Source: Lentzea sp033794685
GTDB taxonomy: Bacteria > Actinomycetota > Actinomycetes > Mycobacteriales > Pseudonocardiaceae
Strand: one strand, 5' to 3'
NCBI GenBank assembly: GCA_033794685.1
Contig: JARAYZ010000002.1
Length of the DNA stretch: 64,000 nt
The notes beneath the pieces are model-generated. The model did no database searches. It saw only the letters and a program-made list of their open reading frames with translations, and was not told the DNA's origin. Of this stretch, positions 32,984-40,564 are shown in pieces (within the stretch, counting starts at the first letter, position 1; every line of letters starts with the position of its first letter). The translations under genes were made by a program, and so were the position numbers.

Positions 32984-33813
32984 CGGCCTGCGAGTGCTGC
33001 GGCACCGAGATCGACGACGCGGGCGCGATCGACCTGGACCTGGGCCCGCCTCCCGGCGTGCGCGACCCGTCGTTCGAGGCCGGCGGCAACGTGCTGCTGA
33101 CCGAGGACGCCGCCTACGTGCGGTGCGTGCTGCCGGTCGACCTGACCGGTGACCTGGAGCTGTGGTTCGGCGCCTGGATGCGGGTCTCTCCCGAAGCCGC
33201 GCGGCACGCGGCCGACGTGTGGGACGGCCCCGGCTACGCCTCGCTGTCGTTCACCGGCACGTTCTCCCACGACATCAAACCGTGGGACGGCCTGCGCGGC
33301 GCGGAGGTCGCCGCCGAGGTCCACGAGCCCGACGACCTGCCCGAATACGTCAAGCATCCGTTGCTCGGCACCACCTGGGACCGTGACGAGGTGCTCAGCG
33401 GGTACCTGGTCGAGCTGCCGGTCTCGATCCAGCAGAAGCTGCCCGGCCGGTGGAGCATCGAACGCACCGCGGGCCTCACCCCGTACGTGCTGGAGGAGGG
33501 CCTGCGGTTCGCGGGGCCGGGCCGCGCGGTGTTCGTCGACGTCCGCCGCGCCCAGGCCACCCCGGCGGAGCGGTTCCTGGAACTGGCGCTCGAGGGCGCC
33601 CCGGAGGTGCCGCCGGAGCAGAAGTTCCTCGTGCGGGACGGCGTAGAGCTGCGGCACGCCCTGTGGTTGACCTCGGCGTCGGGCCAGCACGAGTTCCACG
33701 GCCACGTGGCGCGGTTCGGCGAGATGCTCGTCGTGACGTGCGTGCACGACGACCCGGCCGACCACGCGTGGGCACGACACGTGCTCAACAGCGCCCGGTT
33801 CCGCCGCGCGTGA
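32980..33813 (+). CDS. DUF2199-like protein, paralogue B
   Basis: 277 residues from GTG 32980, overlapping the stop of paralogue A (GTGA). It opens CECCGTEID (C4, C6, C7) and then follows the same order of motifs as its neighbour: RCVLPVDLTGDLELWFGAWM, HPLLGTTWDRDEVL, WSIERTAGL, LRHALWL, and the terminal HVLNSARF. Divergence between the two copies is large enough that the duplication is not recent. Their co-translation suggests they work as a hetero-oligomer. Confidence 0.72.
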   Translation: MTACECCGTEIDDAGAIDLDLGPPPGVRDPSFEAGGNVLLTEDAAYVRCVLPVDLTGDLELWFGAWMRVSPEAARHAADVWDGPGYASLSFTGTFSHDIKPWDGLRGAEVAAEVHEPDDLPEYVKHPLLGTTWDRDEVLSGYLVELPVSIQQKLPGRWSIERTAGLTPYVLEEGLRFAGPGRAVFVDVRRAQATPAERFLELALEGAPEVPPEQKFLVRDGVELRHALWLTSASGQHEFHGHVARFGEMLVVTCVHDDPADHAWARHVLNSARFRRA

Positions 33814-33855
33814 CTCGCTCGTAACGTCAGGTCAATCCCAAGTTTGCGTGAGTGA

Positions 33856-33874
33856 GCTGGACCACTTATCCAGC
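33856..33874. promoter_or_regulatory. Inverted repeat upstream of the secreted hydrolase
   Basis: GCTGGA (33856-33861) and TCCAGC (33869-33874) with 7 bp between, ending 18 bp before the ATG at 33893. It may be an operator or leader hairpin; no regulator is adjacent. Confidence 0.3.
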
Positions 33875-33892
33875 GGCACCGACGATTCCGCC

Positions 33893-35164
33893 ATGAACGT
33901 TCTACTGGCATTCGCGCTGACCGCGAGTCTCACGTCGCCGGTGCACCTGCCCCCGACCGCACCGTGCCCGGAGAACGTCCCCGCCGGTACGACCTGCTAC
34001 GAGGGCCGGGACCCCAACGGCGCGTACTACACGATCGCCGTGCCGAAGAAGTGGAACAAGACGCTCGTCGTGCACTCGCACGGCGGCCCCGACCTCGGCG
34101 ATCCCACGCCGGAGCGCACGCGCGACGACCTGAACCGCTGGTCCGTCATGGTCAAGGAGGGCTACGCGTGGGCGGGCACCTCGTACCGGCGCGGCGGCTA
34201 CGGCACGCGGATGGCCGCCGAGGACACCGACAACCTGCGCAGGATGGTCGTCGGCATGCTCAAGCCGTCGAAGGTCTACCTCCACGGCCAGTCGTGGGGC
34301 GGCAACGTCGCGGCGAAGACCATCGAGCTGTACAAGGGTTATGACGCCGCGCTTCTGACGAGCGGTGTGATGGCGGGCGGTTCCCGCGGCTACGACTACC
34401 GCGTCGACCTGCGCGTGGTCTACCAGTACTACTGCGGCAACCACCCGCGGCCGTCCGAGGCGCAGTACCCGCTGTGGCAGGGTCTTCGCCCCGGCTCCAC
34501 GATGACGACCGCCGGCTTGCGGAGCCGCGTTGAGGAATGTCTTGGCGTGGCAGGAAGTCGCACGCCCGAGCAGCAGCAGAAGCTCACCGACGTCCTCACC
34601 GTCACGAAGATCCCCGAAGAGACCCTGAACTCGCACCTGAACTTCGCGACGTTCACGTTCCGCGACATCGTGCACAACCGCCTGGGCGACCGGAACCCGT
34701 GGAGCAACACGGGTGTGGTGTACAAGGGCTCGCACGACGACAAGGCCCTGAACGCCGGCGTGGAACGCTTCGCCGCCGACCCGGCCGCCCGAGCCGAACT
34801 CGCCCACGACAGCGACCTCACCGGCAAGATCGACATCCCGGTCCTGTCGGTCCACGCGATCGGCGACCCGACCGCGTTCGTCGAGCACGAGTCGGCCTAC
34901 CGCGACGTCGTGAGGAAGGCCGGCCGCTGGTACAACCTCGTGCAGACCTTCACGACCGAGGCCACGCACAGCGCGTTCAGCGACTCGGAGTACGCCGCGG
35001 CCATGCAGTCCCTGTCGGCCTGGGAGAAGTTCGGCGTGCGCTCGAACCCGTTCCTGATCTCGTACGCCTGCCCAGGCCACGACAGGAAGTACGGCACGGG
35101 CTGCTTCTACAACCCTTGGTACCAGCCGAAGTCCTACGAGTCACGGGTCGCACCTCGCCAGTGA
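33893..35164 (+). CDS. Secreted alpha/beta hydrolase
   Basis: 423 residues from ATG 33893, where a signal peptide begins (MNVLLAFALTASLTSPVHL). The mature protein is an alpha/beta hydrolase: oxyanion strand VVHSHGGPDLGD, nucleophile elbow GQSWGG with S134, and candidate acid and histidine in IGDPTAFVEHES and ATHSAFS. A helical cap lies between about residues 170 and 290. Cysteine pairs (CPENVPAGTTC; C near the C-terminus in YACPGHDRKYGTGC) suggest disulfides. Substrate unknown; a peptide or ester is likely. A strong terminator follows. Confidence 0.85.
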   Translation: MNVLLAFALTASLTSPVHLPPTAPCPENVPAGTTCYEGRDPNGAYYTIAVPKKWNKTLVVHSHGGPDLGDPTPERTRDDLNRWSVMVKEGYAWAGTSYRRGGYGTRMAAEDTDNLRRMVVGMLKPSKVYLHGQSWGGNVAAKTIELYKGYDAALLTSGVMAGGSRGYDYRVDLRVVYQYYCGNHPRPSEAQYPLWQGLRPGSTMTTAGLRSRVEECLGVAGSRTPEQQQKLTDVLTVTKIPEETLNSHLNFATFTFRDIVHNRLGDRNPWSNTGVVYKGSHDDKALNAGVERFAADPAARAELAHDSDLTGKIDIPVLSVHAIGDPTAFVEHESAYRDVVRKAGRWYNLVQTFTTEATHSAFSDSEYAAAMQSLSAWEKFGVRSNPFLISYACPGHDRKYGTGCFYNPWYQPKSYESRVAPRQ

Positions 35165-35176
35165 CCCGCAGGGGAA

Positions 35177-35217
35177 CCGGCCGCGCGCACCGCCTCCACA
35201 ACGCTGCGCGCGGCCGG
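35177..35217 (+). terminator. GC-rich hairpin terminator after the secreted hydrolase gene
   Basis: CCGGCCGCGCGCA (35177-35189) pairs exactly with 35205-35217 across a 15-base loop, 13 bp after the stop codon. The 13-bp all-perfect stem is the strongest terminator-like structure in this part of the window. Confidence 0.7.
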
Positions 35218-35220
35218 GCC

Positions 35221-35251
35221 TTGACCTCCACCATGATGGAGGTACGACGAT
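35221..35251 (+). promoter_or_regulatory. Promoter-like element with a MerR-style palindrome
   Basis: TTGACC (35221-35226) could be a -35 box. The perfect palindrome ACCTCCA, 6 bp, TGGAGGT (35224-35243) follows, overlapping the 3' end of that box, and GACGAT sits 19 bp after it. A dyad within a 19-bp spacer is how MerR-family activators work. The regulated start is the ATG at 35259. Confidence 0.4.
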
Positions 35252-35258
35252 CTCGCAC

Positions 35259-35645
35259 ATGAGCGATCTCTCCGAAATCGAGACCCTGGTGGCCACCGTC
35301 CAGCACTCCCAGCAGAACGAGCTGGCCGAGGAGTTCATCGGCCTCTTCCGCTCCGACGCCATCTGGACGACCGCACACGGCAAGAGACTCACCGGCCGAG
35401 ACGAGATCGCCTCCTTCACCCGCCAGGTACTGCCCGGCGCGACGAAGGAGGCGACCGCCACGTACGAGGTGGCCCACGTCCTCTTCATCCGTCCCGACGT
35501 GGCGGCCGTCAAGATCCGCCAGCGCCCGGTCCGCCCCGACGGCACACCGATCACCGACCAGAACGAGGGCTCACCGCTCTACATCGTGTCCAAAGAGGAC
35601 GGCCACTGGCGCATCGCCGCCGGCCAGAACACCATCGTCCTCTAA
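35259..35645 (+). CDS. SgcJ/EcaC-family (SnoaL/NTF2-like) protein
   Basis: 128 residues covering one NTF2-like domain: a helix ETLVATVQHSQQNELAEEFIGLF, then RSDAIWTTAHGKRLTGRDEI, the long strand AAVKIRQRPV and a terminal HWRIAAGQNTIVL. SgcJ/EcaC members occur in antibiotic clusters and stand-alone; most lack a proven enzymatic role. It converges with the chitinase gene, with stop codons overlapping by 4 bp. Expression may depend on the palindrome-bearing promoter directly upstream. Confidence 0.85.
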   Translation: MSDLSEIETLVATVQHSQQNELAEEFIGLFRSDAIWTTAHGKRLTGRDEIASFTRQVLPGATKEATATYEVAHVLFIRPDVAAVKIRQRPVRPDGTPITDQNEGSPLYIVSKEDGHWRIAAGQNTIVL

Positions 35646-36703
35646 CGCCCCTGCAACGACTTCACCTTGTCACCGAAGGTCCAGTTCTTCGACCCGTCCC
35701 AGTTGATGGACCAGGTCATGAGCCCCTTGAGCTGACCACCGAAGCTGTTCCACGCCTGCCCCACCAGCGTGGGGTTCAGGTAGCCACCACCGGCCCCCGG
35801 CTGCGCGGGCAACCCGGGAACCTGCTTGTCGTAGGGCACCTTGATCGTGGTGCCCTGCACGACCAGTCCCTTGTTCAGGCACTGCGTCTGCGCCACGAAC
35901 CCCTGCACCGTCCCGGCCGAGTAACTGTCACCGGAACACCCGTACATGGACCCGTTGTAGTACTGCATGTTCAGCCACCACAGACGCCCGTTGTCCGCGT
36001 ACTTCTTGATGATCGGCAGATAAGCACCCCAGATGGAGCCGTAAACAACACTGCCACCCGTCACGTACGCGGTCTCTGGCGCCATAGTGAGCCCGAACCC
36101 GGCCGGCATGGCCGCCAGCACACCGTCGATGATGCGAACGAGGTTCGCCTGCGAAGCCGACAACTGGCTGATGTTGCCACTACCGACCAGCCCGGTCTCG
36201 ATGTCGATGTCGATCCCGTCGAAGTTGTACTTCTTGAGGATCGGCACCACCGTGGCCACGAACCGGTTGGCCACAGCGGCAGAACTCAGGTCGATGCCCG
36301 CCGCAGCACCCCCGATGGACAGCAGAATCGTGGCCCCGGCGGCCTTCGCCGCACACATCTCGGCAGGCGTGGCAACCTTGACCCCGACGTCCATGCCGTC
36401 CTCCCACAGCACGGTGCCGTCGGACCGGATCACGGGGAACGCCGCGTTGATCACGTTGTAACCGTGCTGCTTGATGCGGCTGTCGGTGATCGGGGTCCAG
36501 CCGAACGGCGGATGAACCCCGTTGGACGCGCCGTCCCAGTTCTCCCAGTACCCGTGCAGGACCTTGCCTGCGGGGCGGGGTTTGAGCGCGCACGTGTCGG
36601 CCGCTTGGGCGGCGGGTGCCGCTTGGGCGGCGGACGGAATGAGCAGGGTGCTCATGAGCAGAAGCAGGGCTGTCAGTGCCTTCGGGAACGAGCGGGCAGA
36701 CAT
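35642..36703 (-). CDS. Secreted GH18 chitinase (single catalytic domain)
   Basis: 353 residues with a Sec signal (about 1-28, cleavage near SAAQA). The GH18 catalytic motif is FDGIDIDIE, with D162, D165, D167 and proton donor E169; LLSIGG precedes it, and MQYYNGSMYGC and WSINWD line the pocket. The sequence resembles the chitinase C / D-like GH18 type of Streptomyces without a carbohydrate-binding module. It hydrolyses beta-1,4-GlcNAc chains outside the cell. A DasR-like site lies 50 bp upstream of the start (36753-36768), pointing to control by amino-sugar availability together with the second chitinase at 55373. Confidence 0.95.
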   Translation of the reverse strand: MSARSFPKALTALLLLMSTLLIPSAAQAAPAAQAADTCALKPRPAGKVLHGYWENWDGASNGVHPPFGWTPITDSRIKQHGYNVINAAFPVIRSDGTVLWEDGMDVGVKVATPAEMCAAKAAGATILLSIGGAAAGIDLSSAAVANRFVATVVPILKKYNFDGIDIDIETGLVGSGNISQLSASQANLVRIIDGVLAAMPAGFGLTMAPETAYVTGGSVVYGSIWGAYLPIIKKYADNGRLWWLNMQYYNGSMYGCSGDSYSAGTVQGFVAQTQCLNKGLVVQGTTIKVPYDKQVPGLPAQPGAGGGYLNPTLVGQAWNSFGGQLKGLMTWSINWDGSKNWTFGDKVKSLQGR

Positions 36704-36752
36704 TCGCTCACCTTTCGCTTACAGGCGGCGACCCACTGTCATTGAAGCATGA

Positions 36753-36768
36753 AATGGTCCAGACCTCT
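36753..36768. promoter_or_regulatory. DasR-responsive element (dre) upstream of chitinase 1
   Basis: AATGGTCCAGACCTCT matches 13 of 16 positions of the dre consensus ACTGGTCTAGACCACT. Its core TGGTCCAGACCT is the same 12-bp unit long known from Streptomyces chitinase promoters. It lies 50 bp upstream of the chitinase start. Confidence 0.75.
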
Positions 36769-36786
36769 ACGGGGGCGGGCTGGGCC

Positions 36787-36841
36787 AGGCGGGAGGCGGG
36801 AGGCGGGAGGCGGGAGGCGGGAGGCGGGAGGCGGGAGGCGG
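36787..36841. repeat. Tandem AGGCGGG repeat, seven copies plus a partial
   Basis: AGGCGGG is repeated seven times without a mismatch from 36787 to 36835, followed by AGGCG. Purine-rich on the + strand, it could form a G-quadruplex or triplex, and is prone to slippage. Confidence 0.9.
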
Positions 36842-36877
36842 TGTGCTGGGCAAGAGGTAGGCGGGCAAGAGCCAGAT

Positions 36878-36937
36878 GGATGGGAGTCGGGCGGATGGGA
36901 GTCGGGCGGATGGGAGTCGGGCGGATGGGAGTCGGGT
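36878..36937. repeat. Tandem 15-bp repeat, four copies
   Basis: GGATGGGAGTCGGGC occurs at 36878, 36893, 36908 and 36923; only the last base of the fourth copy differs (T). The unit is a multiple of three, but no convincing gene reads through it. Confidence 0.9.
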
Positions 36938-37142
36938 GTTTTGACGATGCAGCGTGCGGGCGCGCGACGGGCGGGCTGCGGCGTGACGGGGCACGGCGAA
37001 ACATGGCACGACCGGGCCCAGCGCGACGACGCCGGGCACGACGAGCGGAGTGGGGAGGAGCGGAGCAAGGCAGAACTAGACGGGGTGGGGGCTCAGCGAG
37101 GCGGAGCCACGCTGGAACAGGACATCAGCGCGCAACCCGTCC

Positions 37143-37168
37143 ACCCCGCTGGAACAGGAACCAGCCAC
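37143..37168. repeat. 26-bp direct repeat flanking the hairpin element, left copy
   Basis: The 26-bp sequence beginning ACCCCGCTGGAACAGGAACC is repeated at 37493-37518 with two differences. A third, shorter relative (ACGCTGGAACAGGA) is at 37109-37122. The two long copies bracket the hairpin at 37297-37423. Confidence 0.7.
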
Positions 37169-37296
37169 CGCAGTCGCCCCCCGCGGCGCCACCAGGCAGT
37201 CACCACACAACGGCGACCCCCTACGGCACCTGGCGTGGCGATGCGAAGCGAGCCGTGTGAACCTCGTGCTCTGGGTAGCGATAGGCCCCGCTCATG

Positions 37297-37423
37297 GCGA
37301 TTGGGGCTTTACCTTGAGGGGGCGGGATGCTCCCCTCTCCGGGCACGGCCGGGCGCTTTTCAGCCCGGCCTTTTCCGGCCGTCTAAGCGTCCCGCCAGAG
37401 GCTCAAGGTCAAGCCCCAATCGC
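37297..37423. repeat. Long imperfect hairpin (about 127 bp), MITE-like or structured RNA
   Basis: Left arm 37297-37330 (GCGATTGGGGCTTTACCTTG onward, ending GGCGGGATGC) pairs with right arm 37387-37423 (GCGTCCCGCC onward, ending AAGCCCCAATCGC) with only a few mismatches. Inside is a second perfect stem, GGCCGGGC / GCCCGGCC (37347-37354 and 37363-37370). No protein is encoded. The symmetry fits a miniature transposable element or a long folded RNA. Confidence 0.65.
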
Positions 37424-37492
37424 TAGCCCTTGATTCGTCTAGACCTGAGGGACCACGCTCGCAAGGCGCCGGAAACGCACGGAACGCGACCA

Positions 37493-37518
37493 ACCCCGCT
37501 GAAACAGGAACCAACCAC
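37493..37518. repeat. 26-bp direct repeat flanking the hairpin element, right copy
   Basis: Matches 37143-37168 at 24 of 26 positions (ACCCCGCTGAAACAGGAACC onward). It lies 25 bp from the end of the first SDR gene. Confidence 0.7.
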
Positions 37519-37542
37519 ACGCAAGCTGACCCGCCCGAACAA

Positions 37543-38487
37543 TCAAGCCGCCCAACGACCCCAGAGCGTCTCCTCGGAAGACTCCCACAGCCGAGCCGCC
37601 GCCCCCGAGTCCTGCGCGTACGGTGCGACGCCCCGCAGGTGACTGTCACCCACAACTGGCGCAGCCTCGACACAGTCCTCGAAGTACCGCCCCGACACCC
37701 CGCCCAACAACGGCGACGTGGCGACCACGAGGGTGGTGGCAGCCCCCTGCTCAGGAGTCTTCACCCGCCGAGTACTCGCGGCACCACTGAGCCGGATGCG
37801 CTCCTGCAACTCCTCCGAAGTCAGATGCCGCTGAAGATTGGTCGCGATGCTGCCCGGCATCAGCGCGTTCATCGTGATGCCCTCGGACGCCCAGCGGGCA
37901 CCGGCCTCGACGCCGAACAGGATGTTCGCGGTCTTGGACTGGCCGTAGGCCTGCCAGCGGTCGTACTGGCGGCGCTCGTAGTGGATGTCCTCGAACACCA
38001 CCTCGCCCATCAGGTGTGCCGAGGAGCTGACGTTCACCACTCGGGCGCCTTCTGCCCGCAGGGAGTTGAAGAGGCCCAGGGTCAAGGCGAAGTGGCCTAG
38101 GTGGTTCGTGGCGAACTGGAGTTCCCAGCCCTCCGGGGTGCGCGTCAGCGGGGTGGCCATGACGCCCGCGTTGTTGATCAGCAGGTGCAGCGGGCCGTCC
38201 CAGGTGCGGGCGAAGGCCTTCACCGAGGCCTGCGACGCCAGGTCCAGGTGGGCGACCGAGATGTCGCTGTTGCCGGTGGACCTGGACAGGGAGGCCGCCA
38301 CGCGCTGCGCCGCGTCCAGGTCTCGGGCCGCGATCGTCACCTCCGCGCCGGCGGTGGCGAGGGCTCGGACGGTCTCCACGCCGATGCCCGAGGCGCCGCC
38401 CGTGACGATGGCTCGGCGGCCGGAGAGGTCTACGCCCTCCACGACGTCCAGTGCTGTGTTCTCGAAGCCGAATCCTGTGGTGATCAT
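37543..38487 (-). CDS. Short-chain dehydrogenase/reductase, tandem copy 1
   Basis: 314 residues, ATG 38487 overlapping the stop of copy 2 (ATGA). Classical SDR features: TGGASGIG cofactor loop (residues about 28-35), the NNAG motif in LLINNAGVM, the catalytic Ser in VNVSSSAHL, and YGQSK (Tyr/Lys). Larger than a minimal SDR, it resembles retinol-dehydrogenase or protochlorophyllide-reductase-like members. The two copies are alike over their whole length (for example the same RWQAYGQSKTAN and GARWASEGITMNALMPG runs), so they arose by duplication. Controlled, by inference, by the TetR divergent from copy 2. Confidence 0.92.
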   Translation of the reverse strand: MITTGFGFENTALDVVEGVDLSGRRAIVTGGASGIGVETVRALATAGAEVTIAARDLDAAQRVAASLSRSTGNSDISVAHLDLASQASVKAFARTWDGPLHLLINNAGVMATPLTRTPEGWELQFATNHLGHFALTLGLFNSLRAEGARVVNVSSSAHLMGEVVFEDIHYERRQYDRWQAYGQSKTANILFGVEAGARWASEGITMNALMPGSIATNLQRHLTSEELQERIRLSGAASTRRVKTPEQGAATTLVVATSPLLGGVSGRYFEDCVEAAPVVGDSHLRGVAPYAQDSGAAARLWESSEETLWGRWAA

Positions 38488-39428
38488 GCCTGCACCTTCA
38501 ACGTTTCCTCGGAGACCTTCCACAGCTGTGCTGCGGCTTCTGGATCGGCGGCGTAGGCGGCCAGGCCGTTGCTCATGCCCTCGGCGTGCGGGAGGGCCTC
38601 TTCGCAGTCTTCGAAGTAGAGGCCCGAACGGCCCTCCACCAACGGGGACACGGCGAGCACCAGCGTGGTGGCCGCGCCCTGCTCCGGCGTCTTGAGCCGC
38701 AACGGGTTCGAGCCGCCGCGCAGCCGGCGCCGCTCCTGCAACTCCTCCGGCGTGATGTGGCGCTGCAACGCCGTCAGGATGCCGCCCGGCATCAGCGCGT
38801 TCATCGTGATGCCCTCGGACGCCCAGCGGGCACCGGCCTCGACGCCGAACAGGACGTTCGCCGTCTTGGACTGGCCGTACGCCTGCCAGCGGTCGTACTC
38901 GCGGCGCTCGTAGTGGAGGTCCTCGAACACCACGGGACTCGAGAGGTGGCCCGCGGAGCTGACGTTCACGACGCGGGCGCCCTCGGCGCGCAGCGCGCCG
39001 AACAGGCCCAGCGTCAGCGTGAAGTGGCCGAAGTGGTTCGTGGCGAACTGGAGCTCCCAGCCCTCCGGCGTGCGCGTCAGCGGGGGCGCCATCACACCCG
39101 CGTTGTTGATCAGCAGGTGCAGCGGCCCGTCCCATGACGCGGCGAAGGCCTTCACCGACTCCTGCGAGGTCAGCTCCAGCGGAGCGACCGAGACGGCGGT
39201 GTTGCCCGTGGTGGCGGACACGTCGGCGGCGACCCTGCGGCCCGCCTCGACGTCGCGTGCCGCGATGGTGACCTCGGCTCCCGCGGCGGCCAGCGCCCGC
39301 ACGGTCTCGACGCCGATGCCCGACGCCCCACCGGTGACCACGGCGCGACGGCCGGAGAGGTCGACGCCCTCGACGACCTCGAGAGCCGTGCTCTCGAACC
39401 CGAACGGGGTGGTGATGCGCTCGCTCAT
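38484..39428 (-). CDS. Short-chain dehydrogenase/reductase, tandem copy 2
   Basis: 314 residues from ATG 39428. It carries TGGASGIG, LLINNAGVM, VNVSSAGHL and YGQSK, the full SDR catalytic set, and matches copy 1 in length and most residues. It is the promoter-proximal gene of the pair. Two TetR-type palindromes (39458-39510) lie between it and the tetR gene, which makes it the most likely target of that regulator. The substrate is unknown; the cofactor loop fits NADP(H). Confidence 0.93.
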   Translation of the reverse strand: MSERITTPFGFESTALEVVEGVDLSGRRAVVTGGASGIGVETVRALAAAGAEVTIAARDVEAGRRVAADVSATTGNTAVSVAPLELTSQESVKAFAASWDGPLHLLINNAGVMAPPLTRTPEGWELQFATNHFGHFTLTLGLFGALRAEGARVVNVSSAGHLSSPVVFEDLHYERREYDRWQAYGQSKTANVLFGVEAGARWASEGITMNALMPGGILTALQRHITPEELQERRRLRGGSNPLRLKTPEQGAATTLVLAVSPLVEGRSGLYFEDCEEALPHAEGMSNGLAAYAADPEAAAQLWKVSEETLKVQA

Positions 39429-39457
39429 CAGATTTCCCCAACCTGTGTCGTACACTG

Positions 39458-39510
39458 AAACGGAGGTGCCTCCGGTTCGAGTTCCACAGTAAGCGGAGGG
39501 GCCTCCGTTT
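39458..39510. promoter_or_regulatory. Two TetR-type operators between the SDR pair and tetR
   Basis: Both sites share the core CGGAGG, 2 bp, CCTCCG: site 1 at 39458-39477 (AAACGGAGG...CCTCCGGTT) and site 2 at 39491-39510 (AAGCGGAGG...CCTCCGTTT). Their starts are 33 bp apart, about three helical turns, and together they occupy the whole divergent promoter region. Confidence 0.85.
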
Positions 39511-39541
39511 AGCAAGTGACGTCCCCCATAGGAGTGGTGCA

Positions 39542-40093
39542 GTGCGCGCAGACGCGGTCCGGAACCGAGGGCTGCTGATCGAGGTGGCGCTCGACGCGTT
39601 CACCCACGAGAAGGACGTGACGCTCGGCGCCATCGCCAAGAAGGCGGGCGTCGGCATCGGCACGCTCTACCGCCACTTCCCCACCCGCGAGGCGTTGATC
39701 GAGGCGGTCTACCGCACGGAACTGGAGAAGCTCTGCGACGCGGCGCCCGAACTGCTCGAGACCCACGAACCCGAGGCGGCGCTACGGGAGTGGATGGACC
39801 GCTTCATCGCCTACGCCGCGACGAAACGCGACCTCAAGGAAGCGCTGCAGGCCGTGATCGCGCTGGGCATCAACCCGTTCGAGCACAGCCGGGCGAAGAT
39901 GACCGAGGCCGTCCAGTCCCTGCTCACCCCGCTCCACGCGAAGACCGAGCCCATGGACCTGATGGCACTGCTGATCGGCGTCGCGCAGAACGGCGACCCG
40001 GATCAGGCGCGCAGGATGCTGGACCTGATCATGAACGGGGTCCTCCACGACGCTGCCGCTCGAAGCGCTCCACCAGCATCGGTGCCTCGTTGA
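39542..40093 (+). CDS. TetR-family transcriptional repressor
   Basis: 183 residues from GTG 39542 with AGGAG upstream. The HTH reads VALDAFTHEKDVTLGAIAKKAGVGIGTLYRHFPTREALIEAVY (about 14-56). The C-terminal part contains LKEALQAVIALGINPFEHSRAKM and LLIGVAQNGDPDQARRMLDLIMNG, typical of the SDR-linked TetR group whose operators carry CGGAGGN2CCTCCG. The 3' end overlaps the convergent GbsR/MarR gene by 65 bp. Confidence 0.92.
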   Translation: MRADAVRNRGLLIEVALDAFTHEKDVTLGAIAKKAGVGIGTLYRHFPTREALIEAVYRTELEKLCDAAPELLETHEPEAALREWMDRFIAYAATKRDLKEALQAVIALGINPFEHSRAKMTEAVQSLLTPLHAKTEPMDLMALLIGVAQNGDPDQARRMLDLIMNGVLHDAAARSAPPASVPR

Positions 40094-40499
40094 GCAGGAA
40101 CGTGTAGAAGTCGCGCATGTACTCCAGCCGGTCGTGCGCGCGACCGGGCCCGACCGCGTCGACCCCCTTCTCCACGGCGCGCAGCACCTCGTCGACCACG
40201 GAGTGCTGCCGCGAGTAGAGCGTCGTCCAGGCGTTGTCGCGTATCCGGAAGTGCTCACGCCGGCTCCCGGCGACGTGGATCCGTTCGATCAGACCCATCT
40301 GCGCGACCATCTTGACCGCACCGGACACCGATCCCGCGCTCACGTCGAGTTCGGCGGCCAGGTCCCCCGCGGTCAGCGTCTCCGTCTCGGAGAACAGGAA
40401 CGCCGCGAGCGTCCGCGCCCCCATCCGCTGCATCCCGGCGCCGACCAGCGTGAGCGCCAGGTGTTCGGCGGCCTCTCTGCGCTCTGTCTCGCCCGTCAC
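40029..40499 (-). CDS. GbsR/MarR-family transcriptional regulator
   Basis: 156 residues. The winged helix is seen as ARTLAAFLFSETETLTAGDLAAELDVSAGSVSGAVKMVAQMGLIERIHVAGSRREHFRI (about 28-86), followed by dimer helices. The GbsR subgroup (from glycine-betaine synthesis regulation) usually lacks small-ligand specificity that can be read from sequence. A perfect 16-bp palindrome 13 bp upstream of its start is the probable operator, and the divergent truncated FAD gene is the likely target. Confidence 0.88.
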   Translation of the reverse strand: MTGETERREAAEHLALTLVGAGMQRMGARTLAAFLFSETETLTAGDLAAELDVSAGSVSGAVKMVAQMGLIERIHVAGSRREHFRIRDNAWTTLYSRQHSVVDEVLRAVEKGVDAVGPGRAHDRLEYMRDFYTFLLNEAPMLVERFERQRRGGPRS

Positions 40500-40511
40500 A
40501 GTGACCCTGTC

Positions 40512-40527
40512 TTCAGAAATTTCTGAA
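40512..40527. promoter_or_regulatory. Perfect 16-bp palindrome, GbsR/MarR operator
   Basis: TTCAGAAATTTCTGAA at 40512-40527 is its own reverse complement and strikingly AT-rich for this genome. It is 12 bp from the regulator start codon and 37 bp from the FAD-like gene, so one bound dimer could shut both promoters. Confidence 0.85.
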
Positions 40528-40564
40528 CATTCGCTAGCCTCAATCCTAGGGGAAGGGGCTGGTC

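Larger units (their letters stand above)
36769..37542. other. Gene-free region rich in repeats
   Basis: About 0.77 kb between the chitinase promoter and the end of the SDR pair has no credible gene: the open frames are short, lack ribosome sites and are dominated by simple repeats. It holds a 7-bp tandem repeat, a 15-bp tandem repeat, a pair of 26-bp direct repeats and a long hairpin, each listed separately. Confidence 0.7.

Noticed and set aside
36787..36937. Tandem repeats as a possible CRISPR array
   Set aside because: The units are directly abutting (7 and 15 bp) with no variable spacers and no cas genes in the window.
36676..37260. A 194-codon open frame through the repeat region
   Set aside because: Most of it is the translation of the 7-bp and 15-bp repeats, without ribosome site, conserved domain or normal codon use.
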